Source of the DNA: a virus
Length of the DNA: 35,508 nt
Strand: one strand, 5' to 3'
IMG/VR virus record: IMGVR_UViG_3300018432_000031
Coordinates: 1 to 35,508 of that record
How positions within the stretch are numbered: the stretch's first letter is position 1; each line of letters starts with the position of its first letter. The translations under genes and the position numbers were made by a program. Below the pieces are notes generated by a model that was not told the origin of the DNA, ran no database searches, and saw only the letters and a program-made list of their open reading frames with translations. Shown piece by piece: positions 19,344 to 28,000 of this stretch.

Positions 19344-22061
19344 ATGGCCACCCTCGTCCAGGAGGCCAATGTCGCTGTAGGTCCCGGCGCGAACAACGTC
19401 ACCGCCACCCTGGCCGCGGCGACGACACCCGGGAACCTGCTGATCCTCGCGGTCGGCTGCGACAAGCAGGGCACCTACACGGTGTCCGACAACTTCCCCA
19501 ACCAGCCTGTTGCACTGACCGGTCTGTCGACGTCGCTGCACGTCTTCTGGAAGGTCGCCGACGGCACAGAGCAGTCAGTGGTCGCGACCCGCAACGCCAA
19601 CTCCGCCTCCGGCGACAACGTCTGGTACGCCGAGTACTCCGACACCGGCCCCAGCGCATGGGAGTTGGTGGCATCCTCAACCGCCAACGGTGGTGAGACT
19701 GATGTCGCGTCCCTGTCGACCGGCTCGACGGGCATCATCCCCGGCGACGGCTTCGTCCAGGGCTTCGCGTTCGCCTCCAACGACTCCCACAACGGCGGCA
19801 CCGCGTCCTGGACGAACTCGTACGTCGCGATCCGGAACACGCAGCTGGGAGCGACCGGCGCGGGTGGTTTGTGGGTCTCCGGTCGGACCGTGTCCACCGG
19901 TGTCTCGACGTCGACCACCCCGACGATCTCGTCCGGCGTCGACCAGATGCACGCCGCCGTCCTGGTGTTCGCGCAGCCCGCCTCGGTCATCGCCGACGGG
20001 TACATCCTCCAGGAAGACGACACCTCCAAGATCCTGCTCGAGGACGGCACCGGGGCACTCGTCGGCGAGGCGTACGAGCCGCCGACCGGCCAGAACGAGG
20101 TCGGAACCGCGACTCTCACCGGCTCCGGTTCGCTGTCGACCGCCGGCGTTCCCGCGATCGGCCGGACCGTCGCCCTGTCCGGATCCGGCACCCTCGCCGC
20201 CGCTGGCGCCCCTGCAGCTGCCGGTGCAGCGGGTCTGTCCGGCTCCGGAACGCTGGCCACGACGCAGACGCCTCGTCCGGCTCAGACGGTCGCTCTCAGC
20301 GGCGCGGGGACGCTGTCGACGACCGGCGTCACCGGGTACCGCGGCACGGCCACTCTCAGCGGCTCCGGGACCCTGGCCACCGCAGGCCAGCCCGGAGTGT
20401 CCCAGACTGCCAACCTCTCAGGTACTGGGGCCCTCAACACCACGCCATCACCGGCTATAGCCCGAGTAACAGCCCTATCGGGATCGGGCCAACTGTCTAC
20501 AACCGGGGCCCTGTCCACCGGAGTACAGGCCACGCTAGCCGGATCCGGATCTCTCGCAGCTGGAGGAGCACCGGTCGCTGCCACGTCGGCCGCGCTGTCC
20601 GGCGCCGGCAGCCTGTCCACCACCGCGGCCCTGGCCGTCTCCGCCGTCGCGGCGCTCACCGGTGTTGGGCAGCTGGCCACCCTCGGCGGTACCGGCGGCT
20701 ACTCCACCGGCTACACCGCCGGCTACGGCTCGCCGACGTTCCTGGCCACCGCGACGCTGTCCGGTTCCGGCGCTCTGACGGTTGTCGGGAAGCCCGGCCT
20801 CCCTGGCGTCGCCGCCCTGTCGGGTTCGGGCACGATCACCGTCGGTGGGAAGCCCGGTCCTGCAGCTGCCGTGGCGCTGTCCGGCGCTGGCACGCTGACC
20901 ACGACTCAGACGCCCCGCCCCACCGGTGCGGCGGCTCTGAGCGGTACTGGCACGCTGACGTCGGCGCAGACGCCCCGGCCTGCCCCTGCGGCTGCCCTCA
21001 CCGGGTCCGGCACGCTGGCCACCGCCGCCGTCCTCACCGTGGCAGGCACCGCGACGCTGTCGGGAGCCGGCACGCTGGTCGCCTTCGCCGCCGGGCAGAC
21101 GTTCGCTGACTTCAGCGGGTCCGGCACCCTGACCGCCGCTGGCGCGCTGGCCGTATCGCGGACCGCGATACTGTCCGGCTCGGGCACGCTGACTGCGGCC
21201 GCAGTTCCCGCTCTGGTCGCCGGAGCCGCCCTGTCCGGGTCCGGGCTGCTGACCGCTGCCGGTGTAGCCCGCTACTCAGTAGCGGCCGCTCTGTCCGGGT
21301 CCGGGCTCCTGGAGGTGGCGAGCAAGCTCGGAGCAACCTCGGGCGCCGCGTTGTCCGGAATCGGTGTCCTGACCGCCACCGCAGGGAACATCGGCACCGT
21401 CACGCTGGAGGGGTCGGGCACCCTGCTCGTCGCCTGGTACGTCCGCCTCGTCCAGGGTGGCGGGTTCGCCGGCGACGGTGACCTGTACGCCGAAGGTGTG
21501 GCGTACGAGCGGCCGCGGCCGCAGCCTGGGCCCGGCGCCAGGTGGCAGGTGGGTGGGGAGCCGCAGATCAGCCTCGGCGGCGGGACGCTGGTCCTCGACG
21601 GACCCGGCAGCCTGCGGGTCGGCGCCGAACGGACACCCGAGGTGGTCACCGTGATACAAGGTGACTCGCTGGCCAACCAACTGCAGAGCTCGCTGTTGGA
21701 CGATGACGTGGCGGGACCAACGGTGGAGGAGGTGCGGAGCGTGGCGCAGGACCAGCTGCTGTACGACTTCACCATCCGCAACCGGGTCCCGAACGGCACC
21801 GACGACGACGGCAACCCGAAGTACTCGTGGGTCGACTCGTTCTCCGGGCTCGCGCTGGAGTACGAGATGCGGACCGAGGTCAACGACCGCACCGGAACCT
21901 CCGTCGTTCGCTGCTGGGTCGTGATGAACAACGTCGGCAACGTCCCCATCGAGGAGAAGGCGGTCGCCGTCGACACCACCAACGGTGTCGTGTGGCGGAT
22001 CCTGTGGAACTCCGACCTACCCGGGCAGTCGCGGCTCCACCTGGAGCGTCTCGATGCCTAG
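19344..22061 (+). CDS. Long appendage protein with about 24 SGSGTL repeats
   Basis: 905 residues in three parts. Residues about 1-215 form a beta jelly-roll-like module (VAVGPGANNVTATLAAATTPGNLLILAVG...). Residues about 255-762 contain about 24 tandem repeats near 21 residues long, each with LSGSGTL or a close variant followed by a Pro/Ala/Thr-rich spacer. One GGYSTGYTAGYG stretch breaks the array. The last 140 residues (VIQGDSLANQLQSSLLDDDVAG...) are acidic and unlike the repeats and may attach it to the head-tail region. It is probably an extended fibre. Function inferred from architecture. Confidence 0.7.
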   Translation: MATLVQEANVAVGPGANNVTATLAAATTPGNLLILAVGCDKQGTYTVSDNFPNQPVALTGLSTSLHVFWKVADGTEQSVVATRNANSASGDNVWYAEYSDTGPSAWELVASSTANGGETDVASLSTGSTGIIPGDGFVQGFAFASNDSHNGGTASWTNSYVAIRNTQLGATGAGGLWVSGRTVSTGVSTSTTPTISSGVDQMHAAVLVFAQPASVIADGYILQEDDTSKILLEDGTGALVGEAYEPPTGQNEVGTATLTGSGSLSTAGVPAIGRTVALSGSGTLAAAGAPAAAGAAGLSGSGTLATTQTPRPAQTVALSGAGTLSTTGVTGYRGTATLSGSGTLATAGQPGVSQTANLSGTGALNTTPSPAIARVTALSGSGQLSTTGALSTGVQATLAGSGSLAAGGAPVAATSAALSGAGSLSTTAALAVSAVAALTGVGQLATLGGTGGYSTGYTAGYGSPTFLATATLSGSGALTVVGKPGLPGVAALSGSGTITVGGKPGPAAAVALSGAGTLTTTQTPRPTGAAALSGTGTLTSAQTPRPAPAAALTGSGTLATAAVLTVAGTATLSGAGTLVAFAAGQTFADFSGSGTLTAAGALAVSRTAILSGSGTLTAAAVPALVAGAALSGSGLLTAAGVARYSVAAALSGSGLLEVASKLGATSGAALSGIGVLTATAGNIGTVTLEGSGTLLVAWYVRLVQGGGFAGDGDLYAEGVAYERPRPQPGPGARWQVGGEPQISLGGGTLVLDGPGSLRVGAERTPEVVTVIQGDSLANQLQSSLLDDDVAGPTVEEVRSVAQDQLLYDFTIRNRVPNGTDDDGNPKYSWVDSFSGLALEYEMRTEVNDRTGTSVVRCWVVMNNVGNVPIEEKAVAVDTTNGVVWRILWNSDLPGQSRLHLERLDA
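20107..21630 (+). repeat. Coding tandem repeat array (about 63-bp units)
   Basis: About 24 diverged copies of a unit encoding x-LSGSGTL-x-(A/T/P-rich) lie within the 905-aa gene. Spacing is near 21 codons with some shorter and longer copies. Copies around 20395-20570 use clearly different synonymous codons (CTA, TCA, GTA, GGA) from the others. Confidence 0.75.
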
Positions 22062-22428
22062 AGTCATCATCCCGAAGACGTTCGACGCCTGGATCGCCGG
22101 CGCCATGGCCACGACCGGCCGGAAGATCAGCAGCAAGGCGCAGTGGGAGGAAGCGGGGGAGCGGTTCTTCGACTACACGCAGCTGTTCGTCCACGTCTTC
22201 AAGGGCCCGCTGAAGGAGTCCGGCCGGTTCGCGCTCAACGCCACCGGCAACCAGACCACCGTCGCCATCACGTACGGCAACGCCAACGTCCGCTACGCGC
22301 AGACCGAGATCGACCGCGGCCCCGAGCACGACTTCATGGGTCGCGCGTGGGAGGCGTCGCAGCGTGGGTTCGAGGAGACGTTCGCCGGCACATGGGACCG
22401 GGTCGTCGAGTCATGGCAGGTGATCTGA
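22054..22428 (+). CDS. Tail completion protein, HK97 gp10-like
   Basis: The ATG at 22054 overlaps the previous stop by 8 nt. A longer frame from 21985 would lie within the upstream gene. The 124-residue product has the HK97-gp10-type layout: N-terminal helices (TFDAWIAGAMATTGRKISSKAQWEEAGERFFDY), then SGRFALNATGNQTTVAITYGNANVRYAQTEIDRGPEHDFMGRAWEAS and a C-terminal helix. Such proteins join head and tail. The position before the tail terminator supports this. Confidence 0.65.
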   Translation: MPRVIIPKTFDAWIAGAMATTGRKISSKAQWEEAGERFFDYTQLFVHVFKGPLKESGRFALNATGNQTTVAITYGNANVRYAQTEIDRGPEHDFMGRAWEASQRGFEETFAGTWDRVVESWQVI

Positions 22429-22913
22429 TGGAGCTGCTGCCCGCCGTGCGCCGCTACCTGCTGTCCAGCAACACCGTCGTCTCCCTCGTCTCGGACCGGG
22501 TGTGGAAATGGGATGAGGACGGGTCCGTCGAGGGCACCGGCCAGCGGGCGATCGTCCTCAACCAGGGCCCCGGCTGGGCCGGGCCCGACCCCGTCCAGTC
22601 GTCGGAGTTCCCGACGCTGCAGGTCGACGCGATCGCCGACCACGACCGCGGCCCGGGCGGGGAGATCGACACCCGGAACGGCGAGGACAAGGCAATGGGC
22701 CTGATCAGAGCCGTGATCCCGCTTTTCAGGTATCCGGCAATGCGGGGTGAGTGGATCGGCGCGTTCGGCTCCCACGCGGGGCTGCTGGTGATCTCGTCGC
22801 AGCTGTGGGCGCACCCCCGGTTCATCCGTGGCGCCGACGCGCATCCGCCGAACGCCGGCGAGACCGTCCGCTGCCGGATTGTGTTCGCGCTGAACGTGGC
22901 CCCGCATGGCTGA
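22428..22913 (+). CDS. Tail terminator-like protein (161 aa)
   Basis: The ATG shares a base with the previous stop. The product starts MELLPAVRRYLLSSNTVVSLVSDRVWKW, a common beginning of minor tail or tail terminator proteins (lambda gpU type), and continues with a mixed alpha/beta fold. Gene order (gp10-like, this gene, tail tube) supports the call. It would cap the tail tube and set the joining surface to the head. Confidence 0.65.
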   Translation: MELLPAVRRYLLSSNTVVSLVSDRVWKWDEDGSVEGTGQRAIVLNQGPGWAGPDPVQSSEFPTLQVDAIADHDRGPGGEIDTRNGEDKAMGLIRAVIPLFRYPAMRGEWIGAFGSHAGLLVISSQLWAHPRFIRGADAHPPNAGETVRCRIVFALNVAPHG

Positions 22914-23124
22914 GGTCCGTTGCCCCGTCGATCCCCGGCGGTTGTTCTTCAAGCTGATCGACGGTGCGCTCGAGGTCGCCTGCCCGAACTGCCGCAGCGA
23001 GGAGCGGAAGCGGGATCCGGGTGTGATCCTGGTCCTCCACCGCTACGACGCCACCTCCGGTGAAGCCCTGGACACGTTGGTCCTCTCACCTGTCTCACAC
23101 GGCGCGCGGCGCGTCGGTCGTTGA
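22906..23124 (+). CDS. Com-like zinc-binding protein (72 aa)
   Basis: The ATG overlaps the preceding gene by 8 nt. The sequence VRCPVDPRRLFFKLIDGALEVACPNCR (about residues 4-30) resembles the Mu Com family, RC-x2-C...LLFK...I-x-C-P-x-C. The second cysteine of the first pair is replaced by Asp (C6, D9, C26, C29), which could still bind zinc. Mu Com is an RNA-binding translational activator. A similar role here is only a suggestion. Confidence 0.55.
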   Translation: MAEVRCPVDPRRLFFKLIDGALEVACPNCRSEERKRDPGVILVLHRYDATSGEALDTLVLSPVSHGARRVGR

Positions 23125-23182
23125 CACGATCCCGGCTGACAGCATCAGTCTCGTCGCGAGCCCCCGGAGGGCCCTTCTCGTA

Positions 23183-23197
23183 GACCCCCGCGGGGTC
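23183..23197 (+). promoter_or_regulatory. GC hairpin before the tail tube gene
   Basis: GACCCC (23183-23188) and GGGGTC (23192-23197) make a 6-bp stem with a 3-nt loop, ending 5 nt before AAGGAG (23203-23208). The 93-nt gap has no clear promoter. The hairpin could attenuate readthrough or stabilise the very abundant tail tube message. Confidence 0.35.
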
Positions 23198-23217
23198 CAT
23201 CGAAGGAGTTTGAGTTG

Positions 23218-24117
23218 ATGCCGAGCAAGGTAGTTGAGGGCTTTTCCCTCTCACACGCCCAGATCCTCGATGGATCGTCCACGTTCCTCGCCGCGCTCGC
23301 CGCGTCTGTCGCTGAGGACTACGACATCTACGGTGTCAACGACGCCTCCCTCGACCCCGACTCCGACAACTACGAGAACCAGGGCGACGACGCCACCCTG
23401 TCCCGGTGGGGCTGGCTGAACTTCGCGTCGATCGGCGTCCAGGCCGGGTACCTGTCGTTCCCGCTGATCTCCCGCCTCACCGGCCGCCCGATCACCACGT
23501 CGACCACGTCGACGACGTCCGAGGTCCAGACCCTCGCCTCGTCCGGCGCGTCGGCGGGCACGTTCACCCTGTCGTTCCGCGGCGCGACCACGGCCCCGAT
23601 CGCCTTCAACGCGACCAACGCCGTCGTCCAGTCCGCGCTGCAGGGCCTGTCGACCATCGGCGCCAACAACGTGACCGTCACCGGCGGCCCGGCGAACACC
23701 ACGGCGCTCGTGATGACGTTCGCCCTGGACCTGGCCAACCAGGCGCTCGAGCTGGTCGGGTTCGACAAGACCGGCCTCACCGGCGCCGGCGTCGGGACCG
23801 TCACCCGCACCACCGCAGGCATCGACGGCAACGTGTCGTTCGCGACGGACCTGTGGCACGAGGACTCCTTCAACGTCGCCGCCCGGCCGATGATCGTGGT
23901 CATGCCGTCGAAGGACAAGAACGGTGTCCCCCGCCGCCTCGTGATCGGGCTCTACAAGGTGTCGTTCGACCCGATGACGTTCGACGGCCCCGCCTACAAG
24001 GACGGCCTGAAGGTCAACTACGGCGGCACCGCTCTGATGTCGACGACCGACGAGGTAGGAGCCACCCACGCCGACGGCAAGAAGCGCGTCGGCCGACTGC
24101 TCAGTGTCTGGGCATAA
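23218..24117 (+). CDS. Major tail (tube) protein with Ig-like insert
   Basis: The ATG at 23218 is 9 nt after AAGGAG. A TTG one codon earlier is less likely. Of 299 residues, the N-terminal part (MPSKVVEGFSLSHAQILDGSSTFLAALA...) and C-terminal part (RRLVIGLYKVSFDPMTFDGPAYKDGLKVNYGGTALMSTTDEVG) fit siphovirus tube proteins. Residues about 100-204 are the same beta-sandwich module as in the decoration gene 14072 (EVQTLASSGASAGTFTLSF...APIAFNATNAVVQSALQGL). It assembles as rings forming the tail tube, with the module displayed outside. Position just before the frameshifted chaperones confirms the call. Confidence 0.82.
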   Translation: MPSKVVEGFSLSHAQILDGSSTFLAALAASVAEDYDIYGVNDASLDPDSDNYENQGDDATLSRWGWLNFASIGVQAGYLSFPLISRLTGRPITTSTTSTTSEVQTLASSGASAGTFTLSFRGATTAPIAFNATNAVVQSALQGLSTIGANNVTVTGGPANTTALVMTFALDLANQALELVGFDKTGLTGAGVGTVTRTTAGIDGNVSFATDLWHEDSFNVAARPMIVVMPSKDKNGVPRRLVIGLYKVSFDPMTFDGPAYKDGLKVNYGGTALMSTTDEVGATHADGKKRVGRLLSVWA

Positions 24118-24132
24118 CCCGAGAGGAGCCGC

Positions 24133-24678
24133 ATGACGGCCTCACCGCAGGAACTGCTACAAGCCACCGTCGACGCCTCGCTGGACGAGGCTGACGTGGA
24201 GATGGCCCCGGTCGAGAAGGACCTGGAGACGATCTTCCCCGAGGCGACCACGCTCACCGTCGGCGGGTTCCCGGCCCGGGTCCGGCGCTTCAAGACCCGC
24301 GAGGTGCTGCTGCTGGTCCGCATCGTCACCGTCGGGTTCGGCGAGGGCATCACGTCGCTCGACTTCAGCACCGACGACGCCGACCAGCTGAAGGCCGACA
24401 TCCTGGCCGTCATCACGCTGGCGCTGCCGAACGCGATCGACGAGACCATCGCGCTCCTGACGACCATCGTCGAGCCCGAGGTGGAGGCCAACGAGGGCGC
24501 CGTGCGGGCTGCCATGGTCAACCCCGAGCTCGACGTCATGGTCGACGTCGTCGACATCGTGATGGACCAGGAGATGGAGGACTGGCTCGGACTGGTGGGA
24601 AAAGTACGGAGGATGGCCGCGCGGCAGGCCGCGCTGATGGAGAAGACGAGGAAGAAGGGGCCGAAAGCGGGTGGATGA
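24133..24678 (+). CDS. Tail assembly chaperone, short form (gpG-like)
   Basis: GAGAGGAG precedes the ATG. The 181-residue product (acidic, helical; ends with MAARQAALMEKTRKKGPKAGG) lies between tail tube and tape measure, the invariant site of tail chaperones. It contains a GGGAAAA slippery site at codons 155-157. Known members bind the tape measure protein and help assemble the tube around it. They are not in the final tail. Confidence 0.82.
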   Translation: MTASPQELLQATVDASLDEADVEMAPVEKDLETIFPEATTLTVGGFPARVRRFKTREVLLLVRIVTVGFGEGITSLDFSTDDADQLKADILAVITLALPNAIDETIALLTTIVEPEVEANEGAVRAAMVNPELDVMVDVVDIVMDQEMEDWLGLVGKVRRMAARQAALMEKTRKKGPKAGG

Positions 24679-25058
24679 GGCGACCGTTCGCACGGACTTT
24701 CGACCTGATCTCATCCGAGTACGGGTGGACCGACGACCAGATCCTGGATGTGACCCTTGGTCGGCTCCGGCAGATCCGGGACGTGCTGTTCGAGCGTCGG
24801 GCGGAGGAACGGGACCAGCAGATCGACCTCGTCGAGGCGCAGACGCGGCAGCTGGCGGCGTCGATCTTCTCGGCCGCCGGTAGCAGGAAGGGCGCAGACG
24901 CAGCATCCCGGATCACGCTGTTCGACCGGGCGAAGAAGGCAGTGAAGCGGTGGGCGTCGACCGAGCAGGTGCAGGGCAGGTTCGGGAAGGCAGCATTCGA
25001 CTGGGCTGAGGTGGAGCGGCTCGCCGAGGAGATCCGGCGGGAGAAGCAGAGTGGTTGA
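24133..25058 (+). CDS. Tail assembly chaperone, frameshifted fusion (gpGT-like)
   Basis: Join 24133-24603 with 24603-25058 by a -1 slip at GGGAAAA, giving a fusion of about 308 residues: 157 from the short form, then 151 from the second frame. The second part (MRRPFARTFDLISSEYGWTDDQILDVTLGRLRQIRDVLFERR...) starts with the ssDNA-like T-domain layout typical of the extension that contacts the tail tube. An internal ATG at 24675 (ATGA overlap) might also allow separate synthesis of 127 residues, but the fusion is the conserved strategy. Confidence 0.8.
24597..24603 (+). promoter_or_regulatory. -1 ribosomal frameshift site GGGAAAA
   Basis: GGGAAAA is read as G GGA AAA in the frame of the 24133 gene, the canonical X XXY YYZ arrangement. 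Shifting back one base leads into an open frame (STEDGRAAGRADGEDEEEGAES...) that continues without a stop to 25058. The second chaperone frame (24675) is in exactly this -1 register. Confidence 0.85.
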
Positions 25059-28000
25059 CCAGACAGCCGTCTTCCGGGCGGTAGCCGACTTCGGTTCCGT
25101 GGTGCGCGAGTCCAAGAAAATGGGCTCGGCGATGTACCAGGCCCGGCAGCAGGTCAACCAGTTCAACACGTCGGGCGCCGCGACGGCGAAGGCCTACCAG
25201 CGCGGCATGCAGAAGGCGTCCGCGGCTATGGTCTCCGCCGGCACCACGGCCACCATCGGGCTCTCGATCCCGATCGCCGCCGTCGGGCGGACCGCGATCC
25301 GGACCTTCGCCGAGTTCGAGATGTCCATCGCCAAGGCAGGCTCCAAGACCAACGCCACGGCGAAGGAAATGGAGGCGATGCGGGACATCAGCCTCCAGAT
25401 GGGCAACACGACGAAGTTCACCGCCCGCGAGTCGGCGGAGGCCCTGGACTTCCTGGCCGCGGCGGGCTTCAACGCACGGGAGGCTGTCGACGCCCTGCCC
25501 GGCGTGGTTCTGGCGGCGCAGGCCGCGAACGAGTCGCTCGGGCTGACGACGCAGGTCGTGGCGAAGTCGATGAACGCCTTCGGCCTGGCCGCGAAGGACT
25601 CCGTCCACGTTGCCGACGTCTTGTCGCAGGCCGCGAACATGACGACCCTCGACATGCAGGCCCTGAAGGAGGGCATGGGTCAGGTCGGTGAGATCGGGCC
25701 CCGCTTCAACCAGTCGCTCGAGGACACGGTCGCCATGCTCGGCCGGCTCCACGACCAGGGCGTCCCCGCCGCCTCCGCCGGTACCGCGATCCGGCAGGCG
25801 CTGACGTCGCTGGCCACGCCGACCCTGAAGGCGTCGAACCTCATCGAGGACCTCGGCATCAAGACCCGCGACGCCAACGGGCAGATGCTGCCGCTGCCGG
25901 ATCTGCTGAACAACGTCCGGAAGGGCATCGTCGGCAACACCGACACCTACAAGCGGTACTCGCAGACCATCGGCATGTCCGACAAGCAGCTGCAGGCGTG
26001 GGCCAAGAGCAACAACCTCCCGATCCACCAGGCGCGGGAGATCCAGAAGGCCGTCTCCGGTGGCGCGGGCGCGTTCCAGGACTTCACCCTGAAGGCGCTG
26101 TTCGGGGTGGAGGGTGCGAAGGCGTTCGCGCTGGGCATGTCGAACAACAAGCCCGTCATCCTGAGCGCGCAGAAGGACACCGAGAAGCTGACCCTGCTGC
26201 AGCGTGGCCTGGCCCGGACCCTCGGCGAGGACGGCGCGGCCGCGTGGATCCGGGCCCGGACCGTCGCCGGGCAGTTCACCGCCAAGGGAGGCGACGCGGT
26301 CCGGGCCATGTCCGCGATCAGCCTCGCCTCCGACGGGGTGGCGAAGACCATCGGTGAGGCGTTCTCGAGGACCACGCTGCAGAAGGTCGACAACCTCCGC
26401 GGCGCCGTGGAGACCTTCGCGATCACCATCATCAGCAAGGCAGCACCGACCATCAACTCCGTCGTCGACTCGATGAAGGAATGGGTCACCGGGCTGACCG
26501 AGGCCGCCGACGCCCACCCCGGCATCGCGAAGGCTGTCGTAGCCCTCGCGGCCGCGGTCGCTGTCCTCGGCCCCGCCATGCTCGTCGGTGGCGCGTTCCT
26601 CGCCGTCGTGGCCCAGTTCCGGCCGGTGTTCACCCTGGCCTCTGCCGCTATCGGCTTCATGGACAAGAAGGTCCAGCAGTTCGGCAACACCGCTGTCGGC
26701 TCCAACTCCAAGGTCCAGGGCCTGGTCGGCGGCGTGGGCCGGTTCGCGAACTTCATGGGCGGACCGTGGGGCATCGCCATCGGGCTCGGTGTCGCACTGC
26801 TCGCCGGGAGGGAGCTGAAGCAGAAGCAGGCCGCGGCGGGGACGAAGTCGTTCACCGACTCCCTGACCTTTCAGAAGGGCGCGCTCGACATCAACTCCCA
26901 GGAGCTGATCGCGAACCGCCTCGCTAAGGACGGCACCCTCGACGCCGCCCGCAAGGCCGGGATCGCGGAGAAGGAGTTCGTTGCCGCCATCCTGGCCGGT
27001 GGCGGGGCCCGCCAGCGGATGATCAAGCAGCTGCAGGCGATCGCCGATGCCAACACGACGTCGACCTACACCGGCTACGGCACGACGAAGGTGATGAACT
27101 CGACCGGCAAGGCCGCCGCCGAGGCTGCGAAGACGCTGAGGACGATGGGCGGCTCCCTCGACGCCTCCGCCCGCGCGTCCCGGCTGGCGGGGTCGGCGCT
27201 CGGCCAGCAGAACATCTTCGAGAAGCAGCTGCAGTCGGAGTCGATCAAGCTGAAGGGGCTCCAGCTGAACCTGGCCGACGCGCAGCGCCGGCTGAAGGAG
27301 GAGACCAACAAGGTCATCGACGCCTTCACCGTGCTGAAGGGCGGCACGATCTCGTCGGAGCGGGCGTCGATCCGGTACAAGGAGGCCCTGGCCGGGATCA
27401 CCCGCTCCGCGAAGGAGAACGGGAAGTCGCTGTCGGAGAACACGACGAAGGGCCGCGCGAACCGGACCGCGTTCCTGGATGCCGTCGACGCGATCAACGA
27501 GAAGATCACCGCCGACTTCCAGGCCACCGCGAAGACGAAAGGCCTGACGAAGGCCACCGACGGCGCGAACAAGTCCCTGAAGACCGCGAAGGCCGACCTC
27601 CGCGCGCAGGCCAAGGCGGCAGGGTTCTCCAAGTCGGAGACCGACAAGATGATCCGCGAGATGCTGAAGACTCCCAAGGAGCTGAAGACCTCGGTCAAGA
27701 CCCCCGGCCTGACCGACGCGCGGCGGGACGTCAAGGACTTCGACAAGGCGATCGAGAACACCAAGGGCAAGACGATCGGCATCAAGGCCGAGCTCGCGAT
27801 CAACACCAGCAAGGGCGTCACCGACTGGAACAAGGCGCTGACGAAGAAGTACGGCAAGTCGGCCCGCCTCATCGCCGCCCGTGAGGGTGGTGGGATCTCC
27901 GGGCCCGGCACCGCCACCTCCGACTCGATCCCGATGCTCGCCTCCGACGGCGAGCACATGTGGACGGCGAAGGAGACCGAGGCCGCTGGCGGGCACAAGG

